A stretch of 8,426 nucleotides of DNA from an uncultured Clostridia bacterium (GTDB taxonomy: Bacteria; Bacillota; Clostridia; Oscillospirales; CAG-272), in assembly GCA_937895775.1 (NCBI GenBank), contig CALBLD010000349.1:1-8426 (forward strand), in the 5' to 3' direction. The notes beneath the pieces were generated by a model. The model saw only the letters and a list, made by a program, of their open reading frames with translations, was not told the DNA's origin and ran no database searches. Shown one piece after another: positions 1 through 6,401 of this stretch. Position numbers and translations under genes: made by a program. Position 1 is the first letter of the stretch. Each line of letters starts with the position of its first letter.

Positions 1-2115
1 TGTCTTATAGGAATTCTTTCGTTCATAGTTCTGACATTCGTCTCGGTCGTCTATCCGATCGGAACATTTATCATAAGACTTACAAACTCGGCAAAATACG
101 ACATAAACGGCATCTCGACTATTACAAAGGTGACGGCGAACGCATTTACAATGAATCCGATTCTCTTCCTCGTTTTCCTACTTATTGCGCCGATCATGAC
201 GCTGTCACTGTTCGGTTTTCTCAACAAACGCAACACCTCCGATTTCTGGCACTCGGTTCCTCACACGCGCCTTTGCCTGTTCATATCGTTCTTCCTTGCG
301 ATAGTCACTTGGATTGCCGCAATAATTATCTCCACTTCGCTCATAAGCTCGCTTGTATACACCATCTTCGGCAAATACTTCATCCCGCTTTACAGCCAGC
401 TTATAAAGTATGCGATAGGATGCTTTGTCGCCTCGTTGCTTGTCATCGCGGCTACCGCACTCGCAATGTCGATTACCGGAACGGTCATGACGAACCTGAT
501 CCTTACGTTACTCATCCTCTTTCTTCCGAGATTCTTCTATTTCCTCTCCGACAGAGCGGTTGCATCTTCGCTTTCGATTCTTGTAACCGGGCATGTTTTC
601 CCGATGTCCGGATTCGGCTACAACATTCTGACCGATATCGTTCTGAAAACGGTAACATTCAACAGCACCGATTATCTTGATCTCTTTTTCAGCCCGGTTG
701 CGCTGATTTACACCACGCTGCTTGCGGTAATATACGCCATCCTTGCGGCACTGCTCTTTGTCAGAAGGAAGAGTGAAGCGGCGGCAATGTCCGCTCCCAA
801 CCGTATTCTGCAGGCTGTATACCGTTCCACCGTGACAATGGTCATATGCATAATCCCCGCATTTCTGATAATATCGTCTATCGGCAGTCTCGACAGTTCG
901 ATCATTGTGACTGCGGCGATCATATACGCTTTTGCCATAATCGTTTATTTCGCATATGAGCTTATAACGACAAAGAAATTCAAAAATCTTGCACGTGCAA
1001 TTCCTTGTCTGTTTATAGTTGCCGCACTTAATGCACTTCTCATCATCAGCGGCTTTGCCGCAAGAAACATTGCGCTCTCTTTTTCTCCGTCTGCCGACGA
1101 GATAAAGAGCGTTGAGTTGGTCAACGACGAATTTGACAGATATTACGGTACGATCGACTACATCGCATACATGCAGAAAAAGCAGGCGGGATACAAAATC
1201 ACCGACCCCGAGATAAAGAAGCTTGTATCCGAGCGGCTTGCAGACAACATCGCTTCGATCAAAAACGACGAATCACGTCTCGAATATCAGCCTGACACGG
1301 TAAGAATCAAGCTGACAATCAACACATCAAGCGGAAGTCATTACCGCATGGTACGGATGAAGATCGACGAATACAACAGAATAAACGAAGCCTGCTTCAA
1401 CAACGATGATTACAGAAGCGAATTTACAGCTCTTCCCGAATACAAAAACATCGGCTACATCGAAGGTGCCTACATGTCCGGACTGTATGATCTCACCGAA
1501 AAGGATTACGAAGATTTTTACAACACGCTCAGAGAAGAAGTAGCAGGTCTGAGCTACAACGAATGGTACGATTATCTTATAAGCACAAACACCGAATCAA
1601 CAAACAGTCTGAGTTTCAACATTGTGATCGGAGTCTACCTCAACAACAAGCTGCTCCGCGTGACATTCCCGATAAACGGAGGTGTTCTGCCGAAGACCTA
1701 CGGCAAATGGATGAGCTATGTATCGTCACGTTCCTCAACCGATTTTGACAAAACAATCGGACGGATAAATGAGATCATAGACAAAGAACTCGGCGATCAG
1801 ATGCTTTTTGTCAACATATCGGTGAATATTTTCGACTCCGAACTCGGCAGATACGAAACCAGAAAATTCTGGGTATCGATCGGCAGAGACAAAAAGGACA
1901 GAATCATACTTGACAATTTCGTCTCGGATATCAGCGACAAGATCACAAACGATGCGCCGGTCTTCGGTGAAAACTTCATATTTGTCGATTTCGAAGGTTC
2001 GTACTACGACATAGAAAACTGCATTGCAAGCCTCAGAGGGACCGACCCGACCGAACTCTCCAAACTTATTGACAAATATACGGAATCAAACGGGAAGGAC
2101 ATCTACGAGGACTGA
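1..2115 (+). CDS. ABC-2-like multi-spanning permease with large C-terminal soluble domain (5' end outside window)
   Basis: The frame is open from the first base and ends in TGA at 2113-2115, giving 704 visible codons; the true start lies upstream. A GTG at 130 is internal, because coding sequence continues before it with a hydrophobic helix. By eye there are about nine membrane segments, at window codons roughly 4-20, 54-74, 92-118, 138-157, 163-180, 232-253, 279-294, 301-320 and 333-352. A hydrophilic domain of about 340 residues follows, from about codon 365 to the end. The loop after the second segment (NKRNTSDFWHSVPHTR) resembles the 'S-D-x-x-HSLP-x-x-R' loop of Bacillota ABC-2 permeases that carry a DUF6449-type C-terminal domain. 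Such permeases usually work with a separate ATPase and often a GntR regulator, both of which would lie to the left. Substrate is unknown. It probably heads or continues an operon into the amidase 6 nt downstream. The permease assignment is moderately sure; the DUF6449 label comes from memory of the family. Confidence 0.72.
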   Translation, partial: CLIGILSFIVLTFVSVVYPIGTFIIRLTNSAKYDINGISTITKVTANAFTMNPILFLVFLLIAPIMTLSLFGFLNKRNTSDFWHSVPHTRLCLFISFFLAIVTWIAAIIISTSLISSLVYTIFGKYFIPLYSQLIKYAIGCFVASLLVIAATALAMSITGTVMTNLILTLLILFLPRFFYFLSDRAVASSLSILVTGHVFPMSGFGYNILTDIVLKTVTFNSTDYLDLFFSPVALIYTTLLAVIYAILAALLFVRRKSEAAAMSAPNRILQAVYRSTVTMVICIIPAFLIISSIGSLDSSIIVTAAIIYAFAIIVYFAYELITTKKFKNLARAIPCLFIVAALNALLIISGFAARNIALSFSPSADEIKSVELVNDEFDRYYGTIDYIAYMQKKQAGYKITDPEIKKLVSERLADNIASIKNDESRLEYQPDTVRIKLTINTSSGSHYRMVRMKIDEYNRINEACFNNDDYRSEFTALPEYKNIGYIEGAYMSGLYDLTEKDYEDFYNTLREEVAGLSYNEWYDYLISTNTESTNSLSFNIVIGVYLNNKLLRVTFPINGGVLPKTYGKWMSYVSSRSSTDFDKTIGRINEIIDKELGDQMLFVNISVNIFDSELGRYETRKFWVSIGRDKKDRIILDNFVSDISDKITNDAPVFGENFIFVDFEGSYYDIENCIASLRGTDPTELSKLIDKYTESNGKDIYED

Positions 2116-2121
2116 CAATTT

Positions 2122-2853
2122 ATGAAGGATTTCAAAAATTCAGGACAAAAAAGCATAAAGCTCCCCGCACTGCTTGCCCTGCTGTTTTCCGTGATCTTTG
2201 TTCTGACATCATGTACGGGACACACGGAGAACACAAATAACACGGGCGGTCAGCCGGACGAGCCGATCACCATATGCCTCGACGCCGGTCACGGCGTCGG
2301 GGATGTCGGAGCGATCTCCCCGTTCAAAGCAGAGGACGGCAGTGAGATATACGAAAAGGACATAAACTATGCCATTGTTCTGCTTATCGCCGACGATTTA
2401 AGGTCGCGCGGCTTTGATGTGATCCTCGCGCGGGCGGCTGACGGCGAAGAGCCGACTGCCGGTTTTGACGATGACGGAAAATGCGGCATCGTACAGCGCG
2501 TAAAGTTTGCCAACCGCAAAGGCTACGGCATGTACCTGAGTATCCACTGCAACTCGTTTACCGACAGTTCGGTAAGCGGAACCCGTCTCTATTACAACAA
2601 AGGCAACAACGGCAGTTCCAACAAACGGCTTGCCGAAAAGCTTTCGGGCGCGATTGAATCGGGGTTCGGCAAGGCTCCGATCATAAAAAACGAAGCCGAT
2701 CTGTATGCGGTAACCGCGACGAAAATGCCGGCATGTCTTATTGAAGTCGGATTCATGACAAACGAAGCCGATCTGAAAAACATGCTTGATCCTACATGGC
2801 AGAAGAAATTTGCGTCGGCGGTCTGCGACGGCGTACAAAGCTACTTAAAATGA
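2122..2853 (+). CDS. N-acetylmuramoyl-L-alanine amidase, Amidase_3 family, predicted lipoprotein
   Basis: This 243-residue zinc amidase should cleave the bond between N-acetylmuramic acid and L-alanine in peptidoglycan. Residues 1-31 form a lipoprotein signal: charged N-terminus, hydrophobic stretch LPALLALLFSVIFV, then lipobox LTSC with Cys31 as the lipidated residue. It is therefore expected on the outer face of the membrane. After a short Asn/Gly/Pro-rich linker the catalytic domain begins at about residue 49. Zinc ligands are His57 (LDAGHG), Glu78 (YEKDIN) and His142 (SIHCNS); the catalytic glutamate is Glu208 (CLIEVGF). All Amidase_3 hallmarks are present and the length fits a single catalytic domain with no separate wall-binding module. 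The start is only 6 nt after the permease stop; a GAGG at 2107-2110 inside the permease end is the likely ribosome site, with rather long (11 nt) spacing, suggesting translational coupling. It resembles CwlD-like enzymes, but no sporulation context is visible, so no gene symbol is given. Confidence 0.95.
   Translation: MKDFKNSGQKSIKLPALLALLFSVIFVLTSCTGHTENTNNTGGQPDEPITICLDAGHGVGDVGAISPFKAEDGSEIYEKDINYAIVLLIADDLRSRGFDVILARAADGEEPTAGFDDDGKCGIVQRVKFANRKGYGMYLSIHCNSFTDSSVSGTRLYYNKGNNGSSNKRLAEKLSGAIESGFGKAPIIKNEADLYAVTATKMPACLIEVGFMTNEADLKNMLDPTWQKKFASAVCDGVQSYLK
2688..2775 (+). repeat. Short in-frame direct repeat inside the amidase gene
   Basis: The 16-mer AAACGAAGCCGATCTG occurs exactly at 2688-2703 and again at 2760-2775, 72 nt apart and in the same frame. 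Both copies encode Asn-Glu-Ala-Asp-Leu (residues 190-194 and 214-218), flanking the catalytic Glu208. The second copy sits in the conserved 'GFxTN..D' stretch of the family. It could be chance convergence of similar peptides with the same codons, or a small duplication or conversion patch. Confidence 0.5.
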
Positions 2854-2894
2854 AAAAACATCGGTTTGCGCGAATGTGCAAACCGATGTTTTTT
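2853..2894. terminator. Bidirectional intrinsic terminator between amidase gene and yebC
   Basis: A perfect 17-bp stem pairs 2853-2869 with 2878-2894 around an 8-nt loop. The outer 6 bp are A6 on the left and T6 on the right, so each strand's transcript ends in a U-tract after a CATCGGTTTGC core. The left arm begins on the last base of the amidase stop codon and the right arm ends one base before the yebC stop codon, so the hairpin fills the whole convergent gap. Confidence 0.93.
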
Positions 2895-2895
2895 A

Positions 2896-3621
2896 TCAGT
2901 CGTTTGTTTCCCAGTTATGATAAACATCCTGAACGTCGTCGTCGTCTTCAAGCGATTCGATCAGGTTTTCCATATTCTTTATATCGTCCTCGTTTTCAAG
3001 TGTGACATAGGACGAGGGAACCTTTGTAACCTCTGCGGAATCGAATGTATATTTACCCTCAAGGGCAGATTTGACGGCGTCAAGATCCTCCGGCTCGGTA
3101 TATATCTCAAACAGATCGCCGTCCGAAATAAAGTCGGCTGCTCCCGCTTCAAGCGCATCCTCCATGACCTTATCCTCGTCATAGTCGCCGTCTTCGTTGT
3201 TTATCACGATAAGTCCCTTATCCGAGAACATGAAACTTACGCATCCCTGCGCACCCATATTCCCGCCGAACTTATCGAAATAGTGACGGACGTTTCCTGC
3301 GGTTCTTGTTTTTTTATCGGTTGCGGTAGTCACAATGACCGCAACTCCCGCGGGACCGTAGCCTTCGTAAGTATATTCCTCGTACACGACTCCGTCCGCG
3401 CCCGCCTTATCGATAATACGCTTTATATTATCGTTCGGCACATTGAGGCTCTTTGCCTTTGCAATCAGGTCACGGAGCTTTGTATTCGAAGTGGGATCGG
3501 CTCCGCCTTCTCTTACCGCGATCGATATTTCCTTACCGACTTTTGTGAAAACCTTCGCTCTTTGTGCGTCGGTTTTTTCTTTTTTATGCATTATATTTTT
3601 CCATTTGCTGTGTCCTGACAT
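2896..3621 (-). CDS. yebC: YebC/PmpR (TACO1) family protein
   Basis: This is a 241-residue full-length member of the YebC family. Family hallmarks are GHSKW at residues 3-7, a lysine-rich N-terminal helix, VPNDNI at 61-66, YEGYGP at 85-90, and NVRHYFDKFGG at 110-120; the C-terminus is acidic (SLEDDDD at 223-229). The family was long annotated as a transcriptional regulator. More recent work on bacterial YebC/YeeI and mitochondrial TACO1 points to a ribosome-associated role that relieves stalling at proline-rich stretches, so I would favour a cytoplasmic translation role here. The start is fixed by the family N-terminus (MSGHSKW) and by an AAGGAG ribosome site at 3632-3637, 10 nt upstream. It lies 30 nt behind argS on the same strand with no promoter or terminator between, so it is probably transcribed from the argS promoter and ends at the hairpin at 2853-2894. 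Confidence 0.96.
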   Translation of the reverse strand: MSGHSKWKNIMHKKEKTDAQRAKVFTKVGKEISIAVREGGADPTSNTKLRDLIAKAKSLNVPNDNIKRIIDKAGADGVVYEEYTYEGYGPAGVAVIVTTATDKKTRTAGNVRHYFDKFGGNMGAQGCVSFMFSDKGLIVINNEDGDYDEDKVMEDALEAGAADFISDGDLFEIYTEPEDLDAVKSALEGKYTFDSAEVTKVPSSYVTLENEDDIKNMENLIESLEDDDDVQDVYHNWETND

Positions 3622-3651
3622 ACTCTGAAATCTCCTTTTGTTTTTTCTTCG

Positions 3652-5370
3652 TTAAATTTTTTCCGGCGTTTTAAGGCATATGAGCGGCAGTGCGCTGTGA
3701 AGAACGGTATTTGTTGCCTTTGTAAGCGCAGTTCTCGTATTTCTTACATCCTCATCTTCCGCCGAAAGAATGGGACATTCATGATAGAAGCGATTGAATG
3801 CGGTCGAGACTGCGAGAATATACCGTGTAATTACAGACGGCTCATATTCGGCAACAGCACGGAGCACCGTTTCGGAAAACCGCGAAAGCTCCTTTGCAAG
3901 CTCCGCTTCATACGGCGATGTGATCTTTATCCTGTCGCCGCGGATTTCACCCGATTTTTCAAGCAGTGAACAGGTACGCGCATATGTGTACTGCACATAC
4001 GGTCCTGTGTTTCCGTCAAACGAAAGCGCATCATCCATTCTGAAGCTTATATCCTTTATACGGTTATTCATCAGATAATAAAAAACGATCGCACCGACAC
4101 CGACCGCCTCGGCTGTTTCTTTTTTGTTTTCAAGACCGGGATTCTTTTCGTCGATAACCTTTGTCACTTTTTCTATCGCCGCTTCGAACACATCCCGCAG
4201 AAGCACGACGTTTCCGTGTCTTGTTGACAGTTTCACACCGTCGATACTCACCGTTCCGTAAGGAACATGGACAAGCTCATCATACCAGTCATAGCCCATG
4301 AGTTCGACTACCTTGAACCACTGTGCAAAATGGAGACTCTGCTGTGACGAGGTAACATATATGCACTTATCGAAATTATATGTGCGCTTACGGTAGACCG
4401 CCGCCGCGATATCACGAGTAGGATAAAGCGTCGAACCGTCCCGTTTCAGTATAAGGCAGACAGGCATATTGTACTCGGACAGATCAACGACCGATGCGCC
4501 GTCGTCCAGTTTAAGGAGTCCCATACTGCGGAGCTTTTCGACCTGCTCTGGCATTTTATCGGTATAGAAGGATTCGCCGTTATACGAATCAAAAGTTATT
4601 CCGAGCTGATCGTAGGTCTTTTTGTATTCGGCAAGCGAAAGTTCTATAAACCATTTCCACAGTTTTATATTATCGGGATCATGATGCTCAAGCTTCGTAA
4701 ACTCGGCACGTGCAAGGTCATTGAGCGACGGATCCTTATCGGCTTCCTCATGGAATCTGACATAAAGTGCGACAAGTCCGTCTATTCCGTCTTTTTCAAC
4801 CTCTTTTTCGCTTCCCCACTTACGGTAAGCGACAATCAGCTTACCGAACTGCGTTCCCCAGTCACCGAGATGGTTTATCCCGACACAGTTATAGCCGCAA
4901 AATTCGTGCAGTTTCTTTAACGAGTGACCGATAACGGTGGTTCCGAGGTGTCCGATATGAAACGGCTTTGCAACATTCGGAGAAGAATAATCAAGCACGA
5001 CCGTCTTCCCTTTTCCGATATCCGATCTGCCGTAGCCGTCACCCTTTTCAAGTATTTCGGGAATCACGTTCTTTTCGTAGTAGCCGTCCGATATTCTGAA
5101 ATTGAGGTAGCCGCCCGAGACGTTCACCGAGCCGACTCCGTCAACACTCTTTATCGTTGCATCCTCCGCAAGTGCCGCGGCAATCGCGGGCGGAGCCTTA
5201 CGCAGGAGTTTTGCGAATCTGAAGCAAGGCAGTGCAATATCACCCATCGTCGGATCGGGCGGATATTCAAGCATTGCGCAGATCTCATCCGCGCCGCACA
5301 CGTTATCGCCCGCCGTTTTGCAGACGGCTTCCGAGACAGCCGCCGCGAGCTGTTTTTTGAATTTCTGCAT
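3652..5370 (-). CDS. argS: Arginine--tRNA ligase (arginyl-tRNA synthetase, class I)
   Basis: This 572-residue enzyme charges tRNA-Arg with arginine in the cytoplasm. An N-terminal tRNA-recognition (Arg-tRNA-synt N) domain spans about 1-95, including YPPDPTMGDIALPCF. The catalytic Rossmann core follows, with SSPNVAKPFHIGHL at 129-142 carrying the HIGH signature (138-141). The KMSKS-equivalent loop is KLSTRHG at 380-386. The DALR anticodon-binding domain runs from GNTGPYVQYTYAR (453-465) to the C-terminus, which ends in the usual 'P-E-K-hydrophobic' form (TPEKI). The frame could be extended to an ATG at 5446-5448, but that codon lies within or above the promoter -10 element. The Met at 5368-5370 has a good AAGGA site 7 nt upstream and gives the family-typical N-terminus (MQKFKKQLAAAV), so it is chosen. 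The gene is followed by yebC in an apparent operon. Confidence 0.98.
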   Translation of the reverse strand: MQKFKKQLAAAVSEAVCKTAGDNVCGADEICAMLEYPPDPTMGDIALPCFRFAKLLRKAPPAIAAALAEDATIKSVDGVGSVNVSGGYLNFRISDGYYEKNVIPEILEKGDGYGRSDIGKGKTVVLDYSSPNVAKPFHIGHLGTTVIGHSLKKLHEFCGYNCVGINHLGDWGTQFGKLIVAYRKWGSEKEVEKDGIDGLVALYVRFHEEADKDPSLNDLARAEFTKLEHHDPDNIKLWKWFIELSLAEYKKTYDQLGITFDSYNGESFYTDKMPEQVEKLRSMGLLKLDDGASVVDLSEYNMPVCLILKRDGSTLYPTRDIAAAVYRKRTYNFDKCIYVTSSQQSLHFAQWFKVVELMGYDWYDELVHVPYGTVSIDGVKLSTRHGNVVLLRDVFEAAIEKVTKVIDEKNPGLENKKETAEAVGVGAIVFYYLMNNRIKDISFRMDDALSFDGNTGPYVQYTYARTCSLLEKSGEIRGDRIKITSPYEAELAKELSRFSETVLRAVAEYEPSVITRYILAVSTAFNRFYHECPILSAEDEDVRNTRTALTKATNTVLHSALPLICLKTPEKI

Positions 5371-5377
5371 AGAAACA

Positions 5378-5384
5378 TCCTTCT
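5378..5384 (-). promoter_or_regulatory. Ribosome binding site that fixes the argS start
   Basis: On the minus strand the sequence reads AGAAGGA, ending 7 nt before the ATG at 5370-5368. No comparable site precedes the upstream in-frame ATG codons, which supports the shorter 572-residue ArgRS. Confidence 0.85.
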
Positions 5385-5436
5385 GATTTGTTGTATATTG
5401 TTTTATATCAAGCATGAAAGCAGATAAATACATTAT

Positions 5437-5465
5437 ATTATAGCACAACGCCGGTCGGGTTTCAA
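5437..5465 (-). promoter_or_regulatory. Sigma-A promoter for argS-yebC
   Basis: Reading the minus strand, TTGAAA (5465-5460) is followed by exactly 17 nt and then TATAAT (5442-5437), with a TGC extended -10 immediately upstream. This is close to the consensus. Transcription should start near 5430, giving a leader of about 60 nt before argS. That leader is too short for a T-box, so tRNA-sensing control of argS is not supported. Confidence 0.9.
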
Positions 5466-5504
5466 GACATTTTTTATTTTTTTTGCGGTTTTAAGTAAAA
5501 TCTA
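5466..5504. promoter_or_regulatory. A/T-rich spacer between divergent promoters, likely UP-element
   Basis: The 39 bp between the two -35 boxes are strongly A/T-rich, with T6-A-T8 at 5470-5484. On the minus strand this gives A-tracts just upstream of the argS -35 box, the position of an UP element contacted by the RNA polymerase alpha C-terminal domain. The half nearer the esterase (TTTTAAGTAAAATCTA) is also A/T-rich. The short spacing implies that the two polymerases could compete. Confidence 0.55.
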
Positions 5505-5533
5505 TTGAAAAAAAGCGTTTTATGTGTTACAAT
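5505..5533 (+). promoter_or_regulatory. Sigma-A promoter for the esterase gene
   Basis: TTGAAA at 5505-5510, a 17-nt spacer, and TACAAT at 5528-5533, preceded by TGT as an extended -10. Start of transcription is expected near 5540, giving a leader of about 35 nt. It mirrors the argS promoter across the 39-bp A/T-rich spacer. Confidence 0.88.
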
Positions 5534-5574
5534 CAGCCTGTAATCACTATAACTTACAAGGCAGGCGACACAAA

Positions 5575-6351
5575 ATGGCATTTCTGAGCGTAAACTTTCA
5601 TTCCGATGTTCTCGGAATGGCAATGACAATGAATGTTATACTTCCGCAGGCGGCGAAAACGCAGATCGGCATGGCTTCATCGGAGGGCGCACACTGCAAA
5701 ACGCTTTTCCTTCTCCACGGTCTTTCGGACGATCACACGATATGGTCAAGGCGCACATCTATCGAAAGGTATGTTGCGGGGAAAAACATAGCGGTCGTCA
5801 TGCCGGCAGCCCACAAGAGCTGGTACACAGACACAGTGTCCGGCGACAGGTACATGGAATACATATCGAAAGAAGTCCCCGCGGTTTGCAGGGCAATGTT
5901 CAGGCAGATGAGCGACAGACGCGAAGACAATTATATTGCCGGTCTGTCTATGGGCGGCTACGGAGCGTTGAAAATCGCCCTTGCCATGCCCGAAGCATTT
6001 GCGGGATGTGCCGGACTTTCGGGAGCATACGATGTCGAAAAAAGATTTGACAGATGCCCCTACGACAATGCCAACATGGTTGCGGTATTCGGCTCGAAGG
6101 AAAAAGTCAGAGGCTCGGTCAACGATGTTTTCAGTCTTGCAAAAAAGGCAGCCGTGAGCGACAAACCGAAGCCGCGTGTCTACCTCTGGTGCGGAACCGA
6201 GGATGCTCTTTATCCCGAGACGATCGCCCTCGGAAACATACTCAAGGACGGCGGTTTTGATCTGTCGCTTAACGAATCGCCCGGTCGTCACGAATGGTTT
6301 TACTGGGATCGGGAAATTGCAAAGGCGATCGATTTTCTCATGAAGGACTGA
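5575..6351 (+). CDS. Alpha/beta-hydrolase esterase, EstA / esterase-D (S-formylglutathione hydrolase-like) family
   Basis: This 258-residue protein resembles the tributyrin esterase EstA group of Firmicutes and, more distantly, esterase D. The oxyanion region is LFLLHGLSDDHTIW (44-57). The nucleophile is Ser125 in GLSMGG (123-128), the acid is probably Asp210 in CGTEDALYPE, and the base is His239 in PGRHEWFYWD. A family-typical 'RTSIERYV' (60-67) and 'SWYTDT' (82-87) are also present. No signal peptide is seen, so it is probably cytoplasmic, acting on short-chain acyl or acetyl esters; the natural substrate cannot be read from sequence. The frame extends up to an ATG at 5524, but that codon lies inside the promoter between the -35 and -10, so the ATG at 5575 is the start. 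The ribosome site is weak (AAGGCAGG in the leader). It stands alone and ends at the hairpin 6359-6395. Confidence 0.9.
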   Translation: MAFLSVNFHSDVLGMAMTMNVILPQAAKTQIGMASSEGAHCKTLFLLHGLSDDHTIWSRRTSIERYVAGKNIAVVMPAAHKSWYTDTVSGDRYMEYISKEVPAVCRAMFRQMSDRREDNYIAGLSMGGYGALKIALAMPEAFAGCAGLSGAYDVEKRFDRCPYDNANMVAVFGSKEKVRGSVNDVFSLAKKAAVSDKPKPRVYLWCGTEDALYPETIALGNILKDGGFDLSLNESPGRHEWFYWDREIAKAIDFLMKD

Positions 6352-6358
6352 AACAAAA

Positions 6359-6395
6359 CTGCTCCGGACAATTTTTGAAAAATTGTCCGGAGCAG
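6359..6395. terminator. Bidirectional intrinsic terminator, perfect 37-nt palindrome
   Basis: Arms 6359-6376 and 6378-6395 are exact reverse complements around a single central G. In RNA this should fold as about 16 bp (CTGCTCCGGACAATTT core) with a 5-nt loop. On the plus strand it is followed by T-rich sequence to 6409; on the minus strand it is followed by TTTTGTTT (complement of 6351-6358). It lies in the 50-bp gap between the convergent esterase and SLH-protein genes and serves both. Confidence 0.93.
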
Positions 6396-6401
6396 ATGTT
6401 T

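Noticed and set aside
2398..2838. A 146-codon minus-strand open frame opposite the amidase.
   Set aside because: It overlaps the conserved amidase domain, has no family features, and would be transcribed only by reading through the terminator from yebC.
2866..3618. A 250-codon open frame on the plus strand covering nearly all of yebC.
   Set aside because: It is antisense to an unmistakable YebC gene, has no family signature, and begins inside the terminator hairpin. It arises from the codon bias of the real gene.
4924..5427. A 167-codon plus-strand open frame antisense to the argS 5' part.
   Set aside because: It has no recognisable domain, lies entirely within ArgRS coding sequence plus its leader, and has no promoter or ribosome site.
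5371..5430. Possible T-box leader upstream of argS, as for many Bacillota tRNA-synthetase genes.
   Set aside because: The leader from the predicted start is about 60 nt, with no T-box motif and no terminator/antiterminator hairpin.
5746..6291. A 181-codon minus-strand open frame antisense to the esterase.
   Set aside because: The esterase frame has a complete catalytic triad and a promoter; the antisense product is Arg/His/Cys-rich and featureless.
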